Under the pieces are notes generated by a model. That model saw only the letters and a list, made by a program, of their open reading frames with translations, ran no database searches and was not told the DNA's origin. Below are positions 9,033 to 19,758 of a DNA stretch of 64,000 nucleotides, in pieces; position 1 is the first letter of the stretch; the number at the start of each line of letters is the position of its first letter. The position numbers and the translations under genes are program-made. The stretch spans positions 104,223 through 168,222 of the forward strand of contig CAJJBP010000011.1 of the NCBI GenBank assembly GCA_905182425.1, given 5' to 3'. The stretch comes from an uncultured Planktomarina sp. (lineage in GTDB: Bacteria; Pseudomonadota; Alphaproteobacteria; Rhodobacterales; Rhodobacteraceae).

Positions 9033-11801
9033 ATGACTGACGAAAAAAACACACCCGAAAACGGCGACATCAAGGCCCCATCCGTGTCCGCATACGATGG
9101 GCCATCAATCAGTATCACAAAAGAGATGAAAACATCTTATCTCGACTATGCGATGAGCGTTATAGTAAGCCGAGCTATCCCCGATTTGCGCGATGGTCTT
9201 AAGCCTGTGCATCGCCGCATTCTTTATGCAATGCACGAAACAAATAATACGCATGACAAACCTTATCGTAAGTCTTCACGCCCAGTGGCGGAAGCTATGG
9301 GTAAATACCACCCTCACGGTGATGGCGCGATCTATGATGCACTCGTGCGAATGGCTCAAGATTTTTCGATGTCGCTTGTTCTTCTTGATGGGCAGGGTAA
9401 TTTTGGCTCTATGGACGGCGATAAGGCAGCCGCGTATCGTTATACTGAAGTTCGGATGGAAAAAGCGGCGCAAGCTTTATTGTCGGATATTGATAAAGAC
9501 ACAGTTGACTTTCAACTCAACTATGACGGCAAAGACACTGAGCCGACCGTGCTTCCAGCACGTTACCCAAATATGCTTGTCAACGGCGCAGGCGGTATTG
9601 CCGTTGGGATGGCAACAAATATTCCGCCTCACAACCTGGGCGAAATCGTTGATGCTACACTTGCTTTGATTGAAGATCCAGATTTAACCTCAGAGCAACT
9701 AATAGAATACGTTCCAGGCCCTGATTTTCCGACCGGCGGTGTCATGTTGGGTCGCACAGGAGCACGCAAAGCATACCTTGAAGGACGTGGTAGTGTTATA
9801 AATCGTGCAAAAACACGTTTTGAAGAATTACGCAAAGACCGCTGGGCTATCATTATTGAAGAGATACCGTATCAGGTAAATAAAGCTGCTATGATTGAAA
9901 AAATTGCAGCCGAGGTACGCGACAAACGCATTGAAGGCGTCGCGCATGTTCAAGACGAATCTGACCGTAATGGTGTGAGAGTTGTTGTAGAACTGAAGCG
10001 GGATGCAACCGCTGAAGTCGTTTTGAATCAATTGTTCCGCTTCACACCAATGCAGACCTCTTTTGGATGCAACATGTTGGCATTAAATGGTGGCCGCCCC
10101 GAACAGCTAACTCTACGCCGATTCCTAACCTGTTTCATTGACTTCCGCGAGGAAGTCGTTGCGCGCAGAACAGCATTCGAGCTGCGCAAAGCGCGTGAGC
10201 GTAGTCATGTTCTTTGTGGGCTTGCTGTAGCTGTCTCCAATGTGGATGAAATTGTAGCTACAATTCGTCAGTCTGCTGATGCTTCAGAAGCACGCCGACA
10301 ATTAATGGAGCGCCGCTGGCCCGCTGGAGAAATCGCAGCCTATATTCGTCTAATTGATGATCCTACGCATTCTGTGAATGAGGACGGCACCTATAATCTC
10401 TCTGAAACTCAAGCCCGCGCAATTTTAGAACTAAGATTGCAGCGGCTAACTCAAATTGGAGTTAAAGAAGTTACAGATGAGTTAGAGATTTTGGCTGTGA
10501 AAATCAAAGAATACCTCGCGATACTGTCCTCGCGCGAGCGAATTATGGGTATTATTGCCGATGAACTGAATGAAGTTAAGACAAATTTTGCAGTTCCGCG
10601 CCGAACAGAGATTATCGAATGGTCCGGCGACATGATGGACGAAGACCTTATCGAACGGGAAGAGATGGTCGTAACCATTACCGCTGCCGGATATATCAAA
10701 CGCACCGCCTTAGTCGACTTTCGTGCGCAAAAGCGGGGCGGCAAAGGCCTACAAGGTATGTCAACCAAAGATGAAGATGTGGTCACAACACTATTTGTGG
10801 CAAATACCCATACGCAGCTTCTTTTCTTCAGCACAGACGGTATGGCTTATAAGATGAAGACATGGCGACTGCCAATGGGGGGGCGCACTGCCAAAGGCAA
10901 AGCAATTGTTAATATACTACCAATCCCACAAGGAGTATCCGTAGCAGCGATTATGCCCGTAGACCGAGAAGAGGCCGATTGGGGTGATTTGCAAATCGTA
11001 TTTGCAACAACGCAGGGTGATGTGCGGCGTAACCGCCTATCAGATTTCACAAATGTCCGGTCAAACGGAAAAATTGCAATGAAATTGCCAGACGACGTAG
11101 AGCTGGTAAATGCACGTATCTGCAGCGAAGAAGATGATGTTATGTTGATAACAGATAGTGGCAGAGCCATTCGTTTCTCCTCAACAGATTTACGGATCAT
11201 GAATTCCCGTGCCTCGACTGGTGTTCGCGGAATCAGACTGAGTGGCAACGACAAGGTTGTTTCAATGTCTGTCATTCGACACTTCCGAGCCACTCCCGAA
11301 GAAAGGGCAGCATATCTTAAAATGCGTCGTGCTATGGCGGGAATTTTAGATGAGGACTCTAGTGAAGATGAAGTGGTAGCAGATCCAAACTTTAGCCAAG
11401 AACGTTATGATGAGATGGCGTCCGTTGAAAATCTAATTCTCACCATTACAAAGGGTGGATCTGGAAAGCTATCCTCAAGTCATGACTACCCTGTTCGCGG
11501 GCGCGGCGGAATGGGTGTAACAGCTATGGATAAATCGATGCGTGGTGGGCCAGTCATTGCTAGCTTCCCGGTGGAAATCAAAGATCAAATCATGCTGGTG
11601 ACTAGCACAGGACAGTCTATACGTTGCCCAATCGAAGGCATTTCTTTTAGGTCACGCAGTGCGGGTGGTGTTCGTGTATTCAATACTAACGGCGACGAAA
11701 AAGTTGTTAGCGTTGCATATATTCCAGACCAAGGAGATGAGGACGAAGGTACAGATACAGACATCCAGGCCAGCATCACAGCGGCATCACAGGAAGAATA
11801 G
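9033..11801 (+). CDS. gyrA: DNA gyrase subunit A
   Basis: A 922-residue GyrA of full length. It shows the breakage-reunion domain with catalytic Tyr137 ([11 protein letters not shown]) and the C-terminal DNA-wrapping beta-pinwheel with the GyrA box as QKRGGKG near residue 570. Together with GyrB it introduces negative supercoils. The position equivalent to E. coli Ser83 is Gly98 ([10 protein letters not shown]) and the Asp87 equivalent is Asp102. A short acidic insertion (DEDSSEDE) lies in the C-terminal domain, and the tail is acidic ([12 protein letters not shown]). ATG 9033 has GGCGG upstream. The gene stands alone with a hairpin after it. Confidence 0.98.
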   Translation: MTDEKNTPENGDIKAPSVSAYDGPSISITKEMKTSYLDYAMSVIVSRAIPDLRDGLKPVHRRILYAMHETNNTHDKPYRKSSRPVAEAMGKYHPHGDGAIYDALVRMAQDFSMSLVLLDGQGNFGSMDGDKAAAYRYTEVRMEKAAQALLSDIDKDTVDFQLNYDGKDTEPTVLPARYPNMLVNGAGGIAVGMATNIPPHNLGEIVDATLALIEDPDLTSEQLIEYVPGPDFPTGGVMLGRTGARKAYLEGRGSVINRAKTRFEELRKDRWAIIIEEIPYQVNKAAMIEKIAAEVRDKRIEGVAHVQDESDRNGVRVVVELKRDATAEVVLNQLFRFTPMQTSFGCNMLALNGGRPEQLTLRRFLTCFIDFREEVVARRTAFELRKARERSHVLCGLAVAVSNVDEIVATIRQSADASEARRQLMERRWPAGEIAAYIRLIDDPTHSVNEDGTYNLSETQARAILELRLQRLTQIGVKEVTDELEILAVKIKEYLAILSSRERIMGIIADELNEVKTNFAVPRRTEIIEWSGDMMDEDLIEREEMVVTITAAGYIKRTALVDFRAQKRGGKGLQGMSTKDEDVVTTLFVANTHTQLLFFSTDGMAYKMKTWRLPMGGRTAKGKAIVNILPIPQGVSVAAIMPVDREEADWGDLQIVFATTQGDVRRNRLSDFTNVRSNGKIAMKLPDDVELVNARICSEEDDVMLITDSGRAIRFSSTDLRIMNSRASTGVRGIRLSGNDKVVSMSVIRHFRATPEERAAYLKMRRAMAGILDEDSSEDEVVADPNFSQERYDEMASVENLILTITKGGSGKLSSSHDYPVRGRGGMGVTAMDKSMRGGPVIASFPVEIKDQIMLVTSTGQSIRCPIEGISFRSRSAGGVRVFNTNGDEKVVSVAYIPDQGDEDEGTDTDIQASITAASQEE

Positions 11802-11831
11802 CTTGATGCTAAATTTTAATAATACTCGTAA

Positions 11832-11859
11832 AGCGTCGCAAATTAAACTTTGCGGCGCT
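11832..11859 (+). terminator. Hairpin terminator after gyrA
   Basis: An 11-bp stem AGCGTCGCAAA / TTTGCGGCGCT with one G-U pair and a six-base loop, 30 bases after the gyrA stop. A U-rich stretch follows only after about 17 bases, so it may need help from Rho or act mainly as an RNA 3-prime stabiliser. Confidence 0.6.
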
Positions 11860-12165
11860 CAGCTATCCTAAAATTTTATTTTTAATTACCAAGCACCAAA
11901 ATAAAAGATTTTGTAAAAGGCTCCCACGACCTAAACTGCTTTCTCAGTAGAAGTAGTCATTGCGCCTTTATCAAAAAAGCTGAGGTCTTATGTAATTTAA
12001 AGCTATTAAGCAGGTTTAATTCTACATCTGCTTAGAGATCATAAATTTCGAAGATATAATTATAATTAGTCGTAAAATTTGAATTAATAAAAATAAAAAC
12101 TGCTCTTTTACGTGGAAAGTTACACCTAAAAGTGGTCACCGCCCTTCTACAATTAACTTAAAAAC
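11860..12165. other. AT-rich convergent intergenic region, nothing recognised
   Basis: Lies between the 3-prime ends of gyrA (rightward) and the carboxypeptidase gene (leftward). It is very AT-rich with stops in all frames. No gene, RNA or clear second terminator was seen. Confidence 0.6.
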
Positions 12166-13638
12166 TTAAAGATTATAAATCTTAGTAAATTTTGTATTTA
12201 AATAATTCAACAAAGGTGCTTCAGAAGGTTCAAAACGGCAGGCGTCAGTAATAGTTTCACTAGGTGTTTTCAACAAACCGTATTGCTGTAAATTTTCTTT
12301 TAACCAGCGGGTTGCAGGCACTGTTTGCCCTACTCTTAAGTGTTCATCTAAATCCGGCACGTCCAATCTGAGAGTTTGATTTAAACATCCTGCATAGACG
12401 TTACCGAGAGAATAAGTCGGAAAGTACCCAAATAGGCCCACTGACCAATGGACGTCCTGTAAACAGCCCTGGGATGCGCGCTCTACCCCGTACCCAAAAT
12501 CAGCAAGGAACCTATCGTTCCACGCAGCCTCAAGGTCTTTCACCTGCAGATCCCCAGAAATCATTGCTCGCTCCAGATCAAAGCGCAGCAAGATGTGTAG
12601 GTTATACTGGACTTCATCAGCTTCTGTTCGAATAAAACCTCGATTGACACGATTTACCGATTTGTAAAACTCATATGAATTAGAGATACCCATATCTCCA
12701 AAGTGAGCTGTCATTTGGTCGAAAAGCCACGCAGTAAATGCCTGCCCGCGCCCCATTTGGTTTTCATAAATGCGAGATTGACTTTCATGGACCCCCATGG
12801 ACGCGCCCTGTCCGATGGATGTTAAAGTAAATTCTGGGTTTACATTTTGCTCGTAAGCCCCGTGACCAACTTCATGAATTGTAGAATAAATACAGTTGAA
12901 CGGATCATCTAGATCAGTTCGCGTAGTTATCCGAACATCCCGGCCCGATCCTGATGAAAAGGGATGCACAGCTTTATCAATGCGGCCCTTTGACAAATCA
13001 TACCCGAAGGTTTGTGCTAAAAGCCTTGCAAGGCGCATCTGAGTTGCATCATCAAACGTACCCTTTAGGCTATTTACCGGCTCTTTTTCCAAAATTTTGG
13101 CTCTCAGATCAATCAAACCCGGACGCATGGCACCAAACATATTATCCAGGTCAGCACTGGAAATTCCTGGCTCATAATCCTGGAGCATCGCATCGTAAAC
13201 GTCAGCACCCGACGCCAAAGCCAAGCCCTCTTCGCGCTTCAATTTTAACACCTCTTCAAGGACAGGCGCAAACGCTGCAAAATCATCAGCCGCACGTGCA
13301 CTAGCCCATTTCCCTTGCGCAACAGAAGTTTTTTGTGCAATCGCCTCGGCAAGGTCTGCAGGTACCTTCAAGGCTCGCTCATATGAACGCCTTATTTCAC
13401 GGACCTGTGCCGTTACTGCGAGATCAGCTGATATATCTAGATTACTCAACCATTCTCCAATCTTGGAGTTCGAGCGTCGAGCATGCAACACACCTTCGAT
13501 TGCAGCCATCTCTTGACCACGTTGTTCCGCAGATCCGGATGGCATCATTGTTTCCTGATCCCAGCCCAGACGACCCGATATTTGGTTAAGTGCCTGTGTT
13601 TGATGGTCAAAATTCAGAAGGTTCTCAAGATCGCTCAT
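12166..13638 (-). CDS. Carboxypeptidase Taq (M32) family metallopeptidase
   Basis: A 490-residue zinc carboxypeptidase, normal length for M32. The HEXXH site is visible as TIHEVGHGAYEQN around residue 255, with the downstream family motif GVHESQSRIYENQ that supplies a glutamate ligand, and the later Arg-rich substrate segment. It trims C-terminal residues from peptides in the cytoplasm. ATG 13638 is chosen over the longer frame because AAGGAG lies six bases upstream. Its ATG overlaps the ctaA stop as ATGA, an odd partner for a peptidase, suggesting translational coupling to heme A synthase. Confidence 0.94.
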   Translation of the reverse strand: MSDLENLLNFDHQTQALNQISGRLGWDQETMMPSGSAEQRGQEMAAIEGVLHARRSNSKIGEWLSNLDISADLAVTAQVREIRRSYERALKVPADLAEAIAQKTSVAQGKWASARAADDFAAFAPVLEEVLKLKREEGLALASGADVYDAMLQDYEPGISSADLDNMFGAMRPGLIDLRAKILEKEPVNSLKGTFDDATQMRLARLLAQTFGYDLSKGRIDKAVHPFSSGSGRDVRITTRTDLDDPFNCIYSTIHEVGHGAYEQNVNPEFTLTSIGQGASMGVHESQSRIYENQMGRGQAFTAWLFDQMTAHFGDMGISNSYEFYKSVNRVNRGFIRTEADEVQYNLHILLRFDLERAMISGDLQVKDLEAAWNDRFLADFGYGVERASQGCLQDVHWSVGLFGYFPTYSLGNVYAGCLNQTLRLDVPDLDEHLRVGQTVPATRWLKENLQQYGLLKTPSETITDACRFEPSEAPLLNYLNTKFTKIYNL

Positions 13639-14777
13639 TTCGAACTCCTTACCAAAGTTACAATTGGGTAGCCTGCAAGAAAACGCCCACGGACAACCGC
13701 CAACCAAAGAAGAATTGCAGTAAATTGATGGAAAATTGCCAACGACCAAGGCGAAGAATTTAGCACTGTTATAATGCCTAAAACGACCTGAAACAAAAGT
13801 AAAATCATTACCGTCGTGAAAGCTGACCTCGTCACTTGATGTGCCGAAAATCTAGCTCTCCTCACAACAATAATTGCATAGCAAAATAGTAAATACGCGC
13901 TCATACGATGAATGAATTGAACTAGACCGTCATCCTCAAAAAAGTTTCGCCACCAAGGTGTTAAACTGAACAGGTCAGGTGGCAAAAACCCCCCTGCCAT
14001 CAAGGGCCAATCAGTATAATTACGACCTGCGTCAATCCCGGCCACCAAGGCCCCAAGGAGCACTTGAAGGCCTACAAAATGCATTAAGCCTGTCGACATT
14101 CCAAAAAGCTTGTGTTCGCGTACACGACGCGATTGCAACAAATCAACTTCTCTACGGCCAGAGATCTGAGCAATCCAGTAAATGTACCCAAGCAATGCAA
14201 AAGCAGCTCCTAAGTGCATCATTAACCAATAAGATGCTACATCTACTCGAACACCGTCTAATCCAGAATTAACCATCAACCAGCCAATCAATCCTTGGAA
14301 ACCAATAAACGGACCAATTAATAGAACAGAAAACCTAAGGTTTTTTGGTAATTTCCCTGAGACCAATAAAAATGTAAATCCTCCAAACCAGACTAAACCA
14401 ATAACCCGGCCCAATTGCCGGTGCCCCCATTCCCACCAAAAAATTATTTTAAATTCAGAAATATTCATTGCCATATTCTGAAGAGTAAATTCGGCAGTAG
14501 TTTTGTAGGCATCAAATGCTGCAGTCCAGGCCGACGTGGTTAGAGGCGGGATTGCTCCCATTACTGGATCCCATTCAGTGATAGAAAGGCCACTGTCCGT
14601 GAGACGGGTCAAACCACCAACAGTGATCATAGCAACAATGAGAATAATCAACATCCAAAGCCATACAGCAACAGCACCACGGCCTGAGGCCTCTCCTTGT
14701 TCTATTGCCCCTTTTTCAGCTGCGTTGACTTTTATGTCGCTGCCTGTGTCTTCAAAGACATTACGTTTTTTAGCCAT
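13635..14777 (-). CDS. ctaA: Heme A synthase (COX15/CtaA)
   Basis: A 380-residue protein with eight predicted membrane segments. The four heme-ligand histidines appear in WEWGHRQLGR, LMMHLGAAFALL, FIHRMSAYLLF and FHQFTAILLW, the arrangement of the type-2 COX15/CtaA enzymes of alphaproteobacteria and mitochondria. It oxidises heme O to heme A for aa3-type cytochrome oxidase. The motif LTDSGLSITEW near residue 65 is family-typical. It lies 51 bases downstream of the trmJ-like gene and overlaps the peptidase gene by four bases. Confidence 0.96.
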   Translation of the reverse strand: MAKKRNVFEDTGSDIKVNAAEKGAIEQGEASGRGAVAVWLWMLIILIVAMITVGGLTRLTDSGLSITEWDPVMGAIPPLTTSAWTAAFDAYKTTAEFTLQNMAMNISEFKIIFWWEWGHRQLGRVIGLVWFGGFTFLLVSGKLPKNLRFSVLLIGPFIGFQGLIGWLMVNSGLDGVRVDVASYWLMMHLGAAFALLGYIYWIAQISGRREVDLLQSRRVREHKLFGMSTGLMHFVGLQVLLGALVAGIDAGRNYTDWPLMAGGFLPPDLFSLTPWWRNFFEDDGLVQFIHRMSAYLLFCYAIIVVRRARFSAHQVTRSAFTTVMILLLFQVVLGIITVLNSSPWSLAIFHQFTAILLWLAVVRGRFLAGYPIVTLVRSSK

Positions 14778-14828
14778 TTATTTTTGCCCTTTTCTTCGAC
14801 GTCAATCTAGGGCGATGGTTGCTTGCTA

Positions 14829-15575
14829 TCAACCGCGCTCTTTCCAGCGGACCATTTGGCGCATCACACCATGCAGAATTTGCACATCAGCCTTTGTCAA
14901 AGGCATCCGCGACCAAAGGTTTCGCAAATTTACTTTCATACCAGCCGCTTTGGTTTGCGGGAAAAAAAACCCGGCTGTTTCAAGTCTTTGCTCAAATTGC
15001 TCAGCCAACTTCTCAACTTCGAGCCCATTAGCCCATGTCGTTTTGGCCATGTCTACAGTTTCAGCTGTAATATCTGTCACTTGGCGCTGCCATTCATAAC
15101 TTATTAATAAAACGCACTGAGCAAGGTTGAGGGAGGCAAATGTAGGGTTAACGGGAACCGAAATGATTGCATTTGCACGTGATATATCGTCGTTTTCCAA
15201 GCCAGAGCGTTCGGCGCCAAACATTACAGCAACCTTTTGGCCTTCACCAATACGCCTTAAAGCTTCGGCCATTGCAAACTCTGGACTGAAGACAGGCTTC
15301 GTTAAACCGCGAGCACGCGCGGTCGTTGCCATTACAAAAGTGGTGTCGGAGAGTGCATCCGATGTGTTTTGATACAACTGCGCTTCATCCAGCAGACGAC
15401 CGGCGCCACTGGCCATCGCATTTGCTTTTTGGTTCGGCCAACCATCACGCGGATTCACTATACGCATATGATCAAGTCCAAAGTTCCACATTGCGCGAGC
15501 GGCTGCACCAATGTTTTCACCCATCTGTGGGCGAATTAAGATAATGGCGGGTTGTGATAGAGCTGTTTGTGTCAT
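14829..15575 (-). CDS. trmJ: TrmJ-type tRNA/rRNA 2-O-methyltransferase (SpoU family)
   Basis: A 248-residue SPOUT methyltransferase. The N-terminal motif IILIRPQMGENIGAAARAM and the knot motifs VAVMFGAERSGLENDD and NPTFASLNLAQCVLL are those of TrmJ, which methylates the 2-prime hydroxyl of tRNA position 32. ATG 15575 follows AGAGGAG, close but usable; a GTG at 15602 is possible. TrmJ versus another SpoU member is judged by overall similarity of the motifs. Confidence 0.9.
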   Translation of the reverse strand: MTQTALSQPAIILIRPQMGENIGAAARAMWNFGLDHMRIVNPRDGWPNQKANAMASGAGRLLDEAQLYQNTSDALSDTTFVMATTARARGLTKPVFSPEFAMAEALRRIGEGQKVAVMFGAERSGLENDDISRANAIISVPVNPTFASLNLAQCVLLISYEWQRQVTDITAETVDMAKTTWANGLEVEKLAEQFEQRLETAGFFFPQTKAAGMKVNLRNLWSRMPLTKADVQILHGVMRQMVRWKERG

Positions 15576-15662
15576 CGCTCCTCTTAACCGCGGTATCACC
15601 ACACGACAAGCGGTGGTAAAAATGAATTTTTCAGTTTATGGAAACCTTGTACTCTTTCCAAA

Positions 15663-16302
15663 ATGGACACCATAGCGATGAGCGCAGAAGACTTACCACA
15701 AATTTACTTGGTCACTCCTGAAGTATTTGATATCGACAGCTTTCCAGATCAACTGGCAAACATATTAGATTCAGTCGAAATCGCTTGTCTCCGGCTCAGC
15801 CTTACAACTTTGGACGAAAACCTTATTGCGAAAGTCTGCTGATGCATTGCGGCAAGTCGCGCATGCCCGTGACGTGGCATTGGTAATTGAACGTCATGCA
15901 CTACTTGTAGATCGGTTGGGTCTTGATGGCGTACATTTATTAGACGGTGGCCGTAACATCCGAAATCTGCGAAAAGACATGGGCAAAGATACAATTTTGG
16001 GCGCATTTTGTAACACTTCACGTCATGAAGGCCTGAGTGCAGGCGAGGCTGGAGCAGATTATGTAAGCTTCGGTCCAATCCACACCGGAGCATTAGGTAA
16101 TGGTTCCCAAGTTAATCCAGACTTACTTCAGTGGTGGAGTGAAATGATTGAGGTCCCAGTTATAATTGAAGGGGGCCTTACTGAAAAATTAATAACCGAT
16201 CTATCAAATAAAGTTGATTTCTTCGCGATTGGCCCAGAGATTTGGAATACTAAAGACCCCTTAGCACATCTTAAAAAGCTTGCAAACGCGCGAGTAAGCT
16301 AG
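15663..16302 (+). pseudogene. thiE: Thiamine phosphate synthase-like gene, single-base frameshift
   Basis: Two frames join into one ThiE-like protein of about 212 residues. The first part (from ATG 15663 or 15678) has PQIYLVTPEVFD; the second, from about 15831, has DGVHLLDGGRN and GADYVSFGPIHTG, with the phosphate-binding FFAIGPEIW near the end. They are out of register by exactly one extra base near 15831-15834 (AAAG), after which frame one stops at TGA. Removing one A restores the expected continuous sequence. ThiE couples the pyrimidine and thiazole halves of thiamine. This could be a real mutation, but three other genes here carry the same type of lesion, so a base-calling error is likely. 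No strong ribosome site is seen. Confidence 0.8.
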
Positions 16303-16315
16303 GTTTATGAGACCA

Positions 16316-17149
16316 TTAAGTTCGTATTGAATTAGGCAATGCACTCGCAACTTGGGCTTGCATATGCTGCGCCATCGATTTGCGGTCCGAAAATTTGAAA
16401 ACTGGCACAGGTGTATGATAAATAACTTGCACCTTGCCCTGCTTTGAAAGCGCCAATGCTTTCACGAGATGTTGTACGAGGTTACTATCACCCCACCAAC
16501 CATAGAACCTCGGATCCATCCCCTCAGGCGCAAAAAAAACCAACGTTATAGCTTGAATAGAAATTTTATCCCGCAATTCTGGAATAAAAAATGATTGAAA
16601 TAAAGTGGACTTAAATGGAAGAACCCGCATTCCATCAGATGAGGTGCCCTCAGGAAAAAACAGCAATCGATGACCATTTCGTAAACGATCTTGAAAAATC
16701 TTTGTTTGTTTAGCTGCTTGGGTCCGGTCTCGGTCGATAAAAAGCGTTCCAGTCGCTCGCGCAAGCCAACCTATAACAGGCCATTTTGCAACTTCAGACT
16801 TAGCAACAAAAAATATATCATCAAACGCATTCAGAGCAAAAATATCAAGCCAGCTGGTGTGATTAGCCACGGCCGCTCCCGGACCACGCATGGGTGTCCC
16901 TACAATCTCAAGTCGCATACCAAGGATTAAAAATGCTACCTTAGAAACAGATTGAGTTATTTTAGGTGTTAAAGGGCGCCCTGTGCCAAATATTGGTCGT
17001 TCAAATATACGAAAAATTAGGAGTAAGGATAAGCCAAAAAAAATGCAGGTGCCTAGCAACACGCCGCGGGTTAAAACTCGAATCCACCCAGAAAGTGAAA
17101 TATTAGGAGCATCCGGCTCCTGCTCCGAGATCCATAAAGGTGATGTCAT
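16316..17149 (-). CDS. olsA: 1-acyl-sn-glycerol-3-phosphate acyltransferase-like, ornithine-lipid OlsA
   Basis: A 277-residue PlsC-type acyltransferase with an N-terminal membrane segment (about residues 27-47). The catalytic NHTSWLD is at residues 96-102 and FPEGTSS at 165-171. In Rhodobacterales, OlsA adds the second fatty acyl chain to lyso-ornithine lipid. That role is supported here by the immediately preceding olsB gene, whose stop ends six bases before this ATG (17149). The upstream in-frame codons would overlap olsB, so the shorter start is preferred although its ribosome site is weak. A general phosphatidate-synthesis role cannot be excluded. Confidence 0.9.
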   Translation of the reverse strand: MTSPLWISEQEPDAPNISLSGWIRVLTRGVLLGTCIFFGLSLLLIFRIFERPIFGTGRPLTPKITQSVSKVAFLILGMRLEIVGTPMRGPGAAVANHTSWLDIFALNAFDDIFFVAKSEVAKWPVIGWLARATGTLFIDRDRTQAAKQTKIFQDRLRNGHRLLFFPEGTSSDGMRVLPFKSTLFQSFFIPELRDKISIQAITLVFFAPEGMDPRFYGWWGDSNLVQHLVKALALSKQGKVQVIYHTPVPVFKFSDRKSMAQHMQAQVASALPNSIRT

Positions 17150-17154
17150 CTCTG

Positions 17155-17925
17155 TTACTTTCTTAGGTAAATAGCCTTTTGGCGCGGATTCATTTTTTGT
17201 GTGTCTAAAACCAAACACACATCGGTTGTATTAAAATTTTTATCAATATAAATTCCGTCCCCAATTCCACCACCAAGTCTTAAATAGGCCTTTATCAACG
17301 AAGGTGTTGCCTTAATTGCAGTCAAACGATCAATTTCGCTTTCACGCAATTGCCAAGCAGGTGCCATCTCTAATGTTAAAGATCTCGGTCGGAGTGGTTC
17401 AGGTGCCATGTGCGCCATACTTAGATACGAAAGAGGCTGAGCTAGTTCAGTAACATCAGTTCCTGAAAAACTAGCAACACCAAATAAAACCTCTGCACCT
17501 TCTTCCAAAATGACATCTGCTAACGCTTGCCACAAATGATACATAGCATTACCACCGCGATATGCGGGTCGCAAACATGAGCGGCCTAACTCAATTAATC
17601 GTCGATTGCTCTTAAGCAACGAGCTTAGGTTAAATTCAGAACTACTATAAAAGCCACCCACTCGAGAGGCACCTGCTTCCGTCAAAACTCGGTAAGTTCC
17701 CACAATTTGTTTATCAACGGTATCGCCGAGAGCACAATCTAATAGCATCAAATGAATGCAGTGCTGATCAAATAAATCCGTTTCCAGGTAAGGTTCATTG
17801 CCACAATTTGAATTAGCCGCTCCCAGTTCACCCACAAAAATATCATATCGCAGCCGCTGAACTGCGTACAAATCCGCTTTTGATCGAACGAGCCTGACTA
17901 AAAATTTGGGGTGGAAACTTCTCAT
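17155..17925 (-). CDS. olsB: L-ornithine N-alpha-acyltransferase OlsB
   Basis: A 256-residue GNAT-like acyltransferase of the hemolysin/OlsB family. The family features RLRYDIFVGELGA near the N-terminus, ELGRSCLRPAYRGG in the middle and DVTELAQPLSYL later are visible. OlsB transfers a 3-hydroxyacyl chain from ACP to ornithine, the first step of the phosphorus-free ornithine lipids that marine bacteria use when phosphate is scarce. olsA follows directly, forming an olsBA operon. The 54-base gap to the DUF3553 gene upstream may hold a promoter. Confidence 0.92.
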   Translation of the reverse strand: MRSFHPKFLVRLVRSKADLYAVQRLRYDIFVGELGAANSNCGNEPYLETDLFDQHCIHLMLLDCALGDTVDKQIVGTYRVLTEAGASRVGGFYSSSEFNLSSLLKSNRRLIELGRSCLRPAYRGGNAMYHLWQALADVILEEGAEVLFGVASFSGTDVTELAQPLSYLSMAHMAPEPLRPRSLTLEMAPAWQLRESEIDRLTAIKATPSLIKAYLRLGGGIGDGIYIDKNFNTTDVCLVLDTQKMNPRQKAIYLRK

Positions 17926-17979
17926 TTTAACTCAAAACTGTTTGGTTTCTAAAATATAGAAAGTAATAAGCAGAACAAA

Positions 17980-18165
17980 TTATCGTTGTTCATAAATCAT
18001 TTTAAGAATTATTCGAGATCCATCAATAACTACTTTACCAACCTCTGGAAAATTAATTGTAACTCGGTTATCGATATTTGATTGCACTTGTCCTACACCC
18101 CAATCAGGTTGATTGGGGTGCATAACCCTCTGGCCTGGCTCTAAAAATTCATTAACACTTTTCAT
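17980..18165 (-). CDS. DUF3553 domain-containing small protein
   Basis: A 61-residue protein made entirely of a DUF3553 domain: EPGQRVMHPNQPDWGVGQVQ followed by a beta-rich core and KVVIDG. The pattern resembles the short SH3-like domain also found near the C-terminus of some UvrD/CarD-type proteins. Function unknown. ATG 18165 follows GAGG. It may be cotranscribed with olsBA, 54 bases downstream. Confidence 0.85.
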   Translation of the reverse strand: MKSVNEFLEPGQRVMHPNQPDWGVGQVQSNIDNRVTINFPEVGKVVIDGSRIILKMIYEQR

Positions 18166-18485
18166 GTAACCTCACTTCCAGTAAATCATATGATAGATAA
18201 ATTTTAGATGACAGCCCAAGTCACCGTTAAAGAAATGTTTAGCTAGTTCATTTTAATCGATGCTTTTAAAAAATTAAGTAAGCTTCATTCGAGCGCTGAA
18301 AGAGCAAGCCCACCTGATGAAGTAGCTATTGTGTGTTGTTACTTGTTGCTTGTTAAACCTTGTAATGTATTTTTTAAGAAGCTCTATTCTGATATAATCA
18401 TTTAACAAGTATTATTTGTCTAATTAATCACCATCAGAATCAAACCTATCTTATATTACAATTCTACTGGGTTTTTCATTAAGAT
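18166..18485. other. Intergenic region, nothing recognised
   Basis: A 320-base AT-rich stretch between the 3-prime end of proA and the start of the DUF3553 gene, both leftward. It should contain the DUF3553 promoter. No gene or clear terminator hairpin was found. Confidence 0.55.
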
Positions 18486-19740
18486 TTAAGTACGAACTGT
18501 TCCATGACCTCGTACCAGATATTTAAAACTGGTAAGCTGCAGCGCTCCAACCGGTCCCCGCGCATGCAATTTTCCAGTCGCGATACCGATCTCTGCACCC
18601 ATACCAAACTCACCACCATCAGCAAATTGCGTAGACGCATTATGCATTAATATTGCGCTGTCTAGTCTCTCAAAAAATCGATCAACAACAGCAACGTCCT
18701 CAGCAATTATACAATCAGTGTGATTTGATCCATGCAAACGTATATGAGCAATCGCAGCATCAACATCATTTACGGACTTTGCAGCGATTTCCATATCGAG
18801 GAATTCGTGCCCCCAATGCTGATCCAATGCCGGTTTAGTACCCTCAATCGATTGCAAAGAGATATCCGCATCTACAGTTACGCCCTGGGCAATTAAAGCG
18901 CTAATAACTTCATGCCCCCAACCCTGCGCTACATCTTTATGCATCAACAAGCACTCGACTGCACCGCAGATACCTGGCCGCCGGGTCTTTGCATTTAACA
19001 CCACATCTATGGTTTTTTGTGGGTCGGCTGATGCATCTATATAAATATGAACAATTCCTTCCAGATGCGCAAAAACAGGCACTCGCGCTTCTTTTTGTAC
19101 CAAGCCTACAAGACCTTTGCCGCCGCGAGGCACAATAACATCGATGTAGTCTGTCATTTTTAACATTTCAATTACGGCAGACCTATCACGCGTTGGAACC
19201 AACTGAATTGCAGATTCCGGCAGTCCTTCAAAAACCAAACCTTGCACAATTGCCGAATGTATCGCCTTTGAGGAATGGAAAGCACTCAGATCCACCACGT
19301 AAAATCACAGCGTTTCCAGCCTTAAGGGACAAGGCACTCGCATCTGCTGTAACATTTGGACGACTTTCATATATCACCCCAATTACGCCCAAAGGTGTCC
19401 GCACACGCCTAATATTAAGACCTGTTGGCCGATCCCATTGCTCCATGACTTGACCGATTGGATCAGGTTGTTCTGCGACTGCAAGCAAACCATTTACGAT
19501 ACCCTGAACGCGATCCTCATCTAAAAAAAGACGATCTAACATCGCAGGGTTGAGACCTTTCTGCTTACCAAAGCTCATATCTTTGGCGTTTGCATCCAAG
19601 ATTTCAACACGCGATTTCCATACCAATTCTGCAGCACTAATTAGAGCTGCGTGCTTACGTTCTGCACTGGTAAAACCTAATTCGAATGCTGCCGCTTTGG
19701 CGGCGATACCAATTTCTTCAAGCGTTGCTTTTACATCCAC
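18486..19740 (-). pseudogene. proA: Gamma-glutamyl phosphate reductase, single-base frameshift
   Basis: Two overlapping frames together make a full ProA of 417 residues. The first (from ATG 19740) covers the NAD(P)-binding half with [20 protein letters not shown] and breaks after [12 protein letters not shown]. The second resumes at [14 protein letters not shown] and carries the catalytic-cysteine region [13 protein letters not shown] and the C-terminal [18 protein letters not shown]. The register differs by exactly one extra base at 19277-19281 (TTTCC on the coding strand). ProA reduces gamma-glutamyl phosphate to glutamate semialdehyde for proline. It lies 18 bases downstream of proB. The intact homology on both sides favours an assembly error or a very recent lesion. 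Confidence 0.93.
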
Positions 19741-19758
19741 TGTTCTATCCTATCGTTG

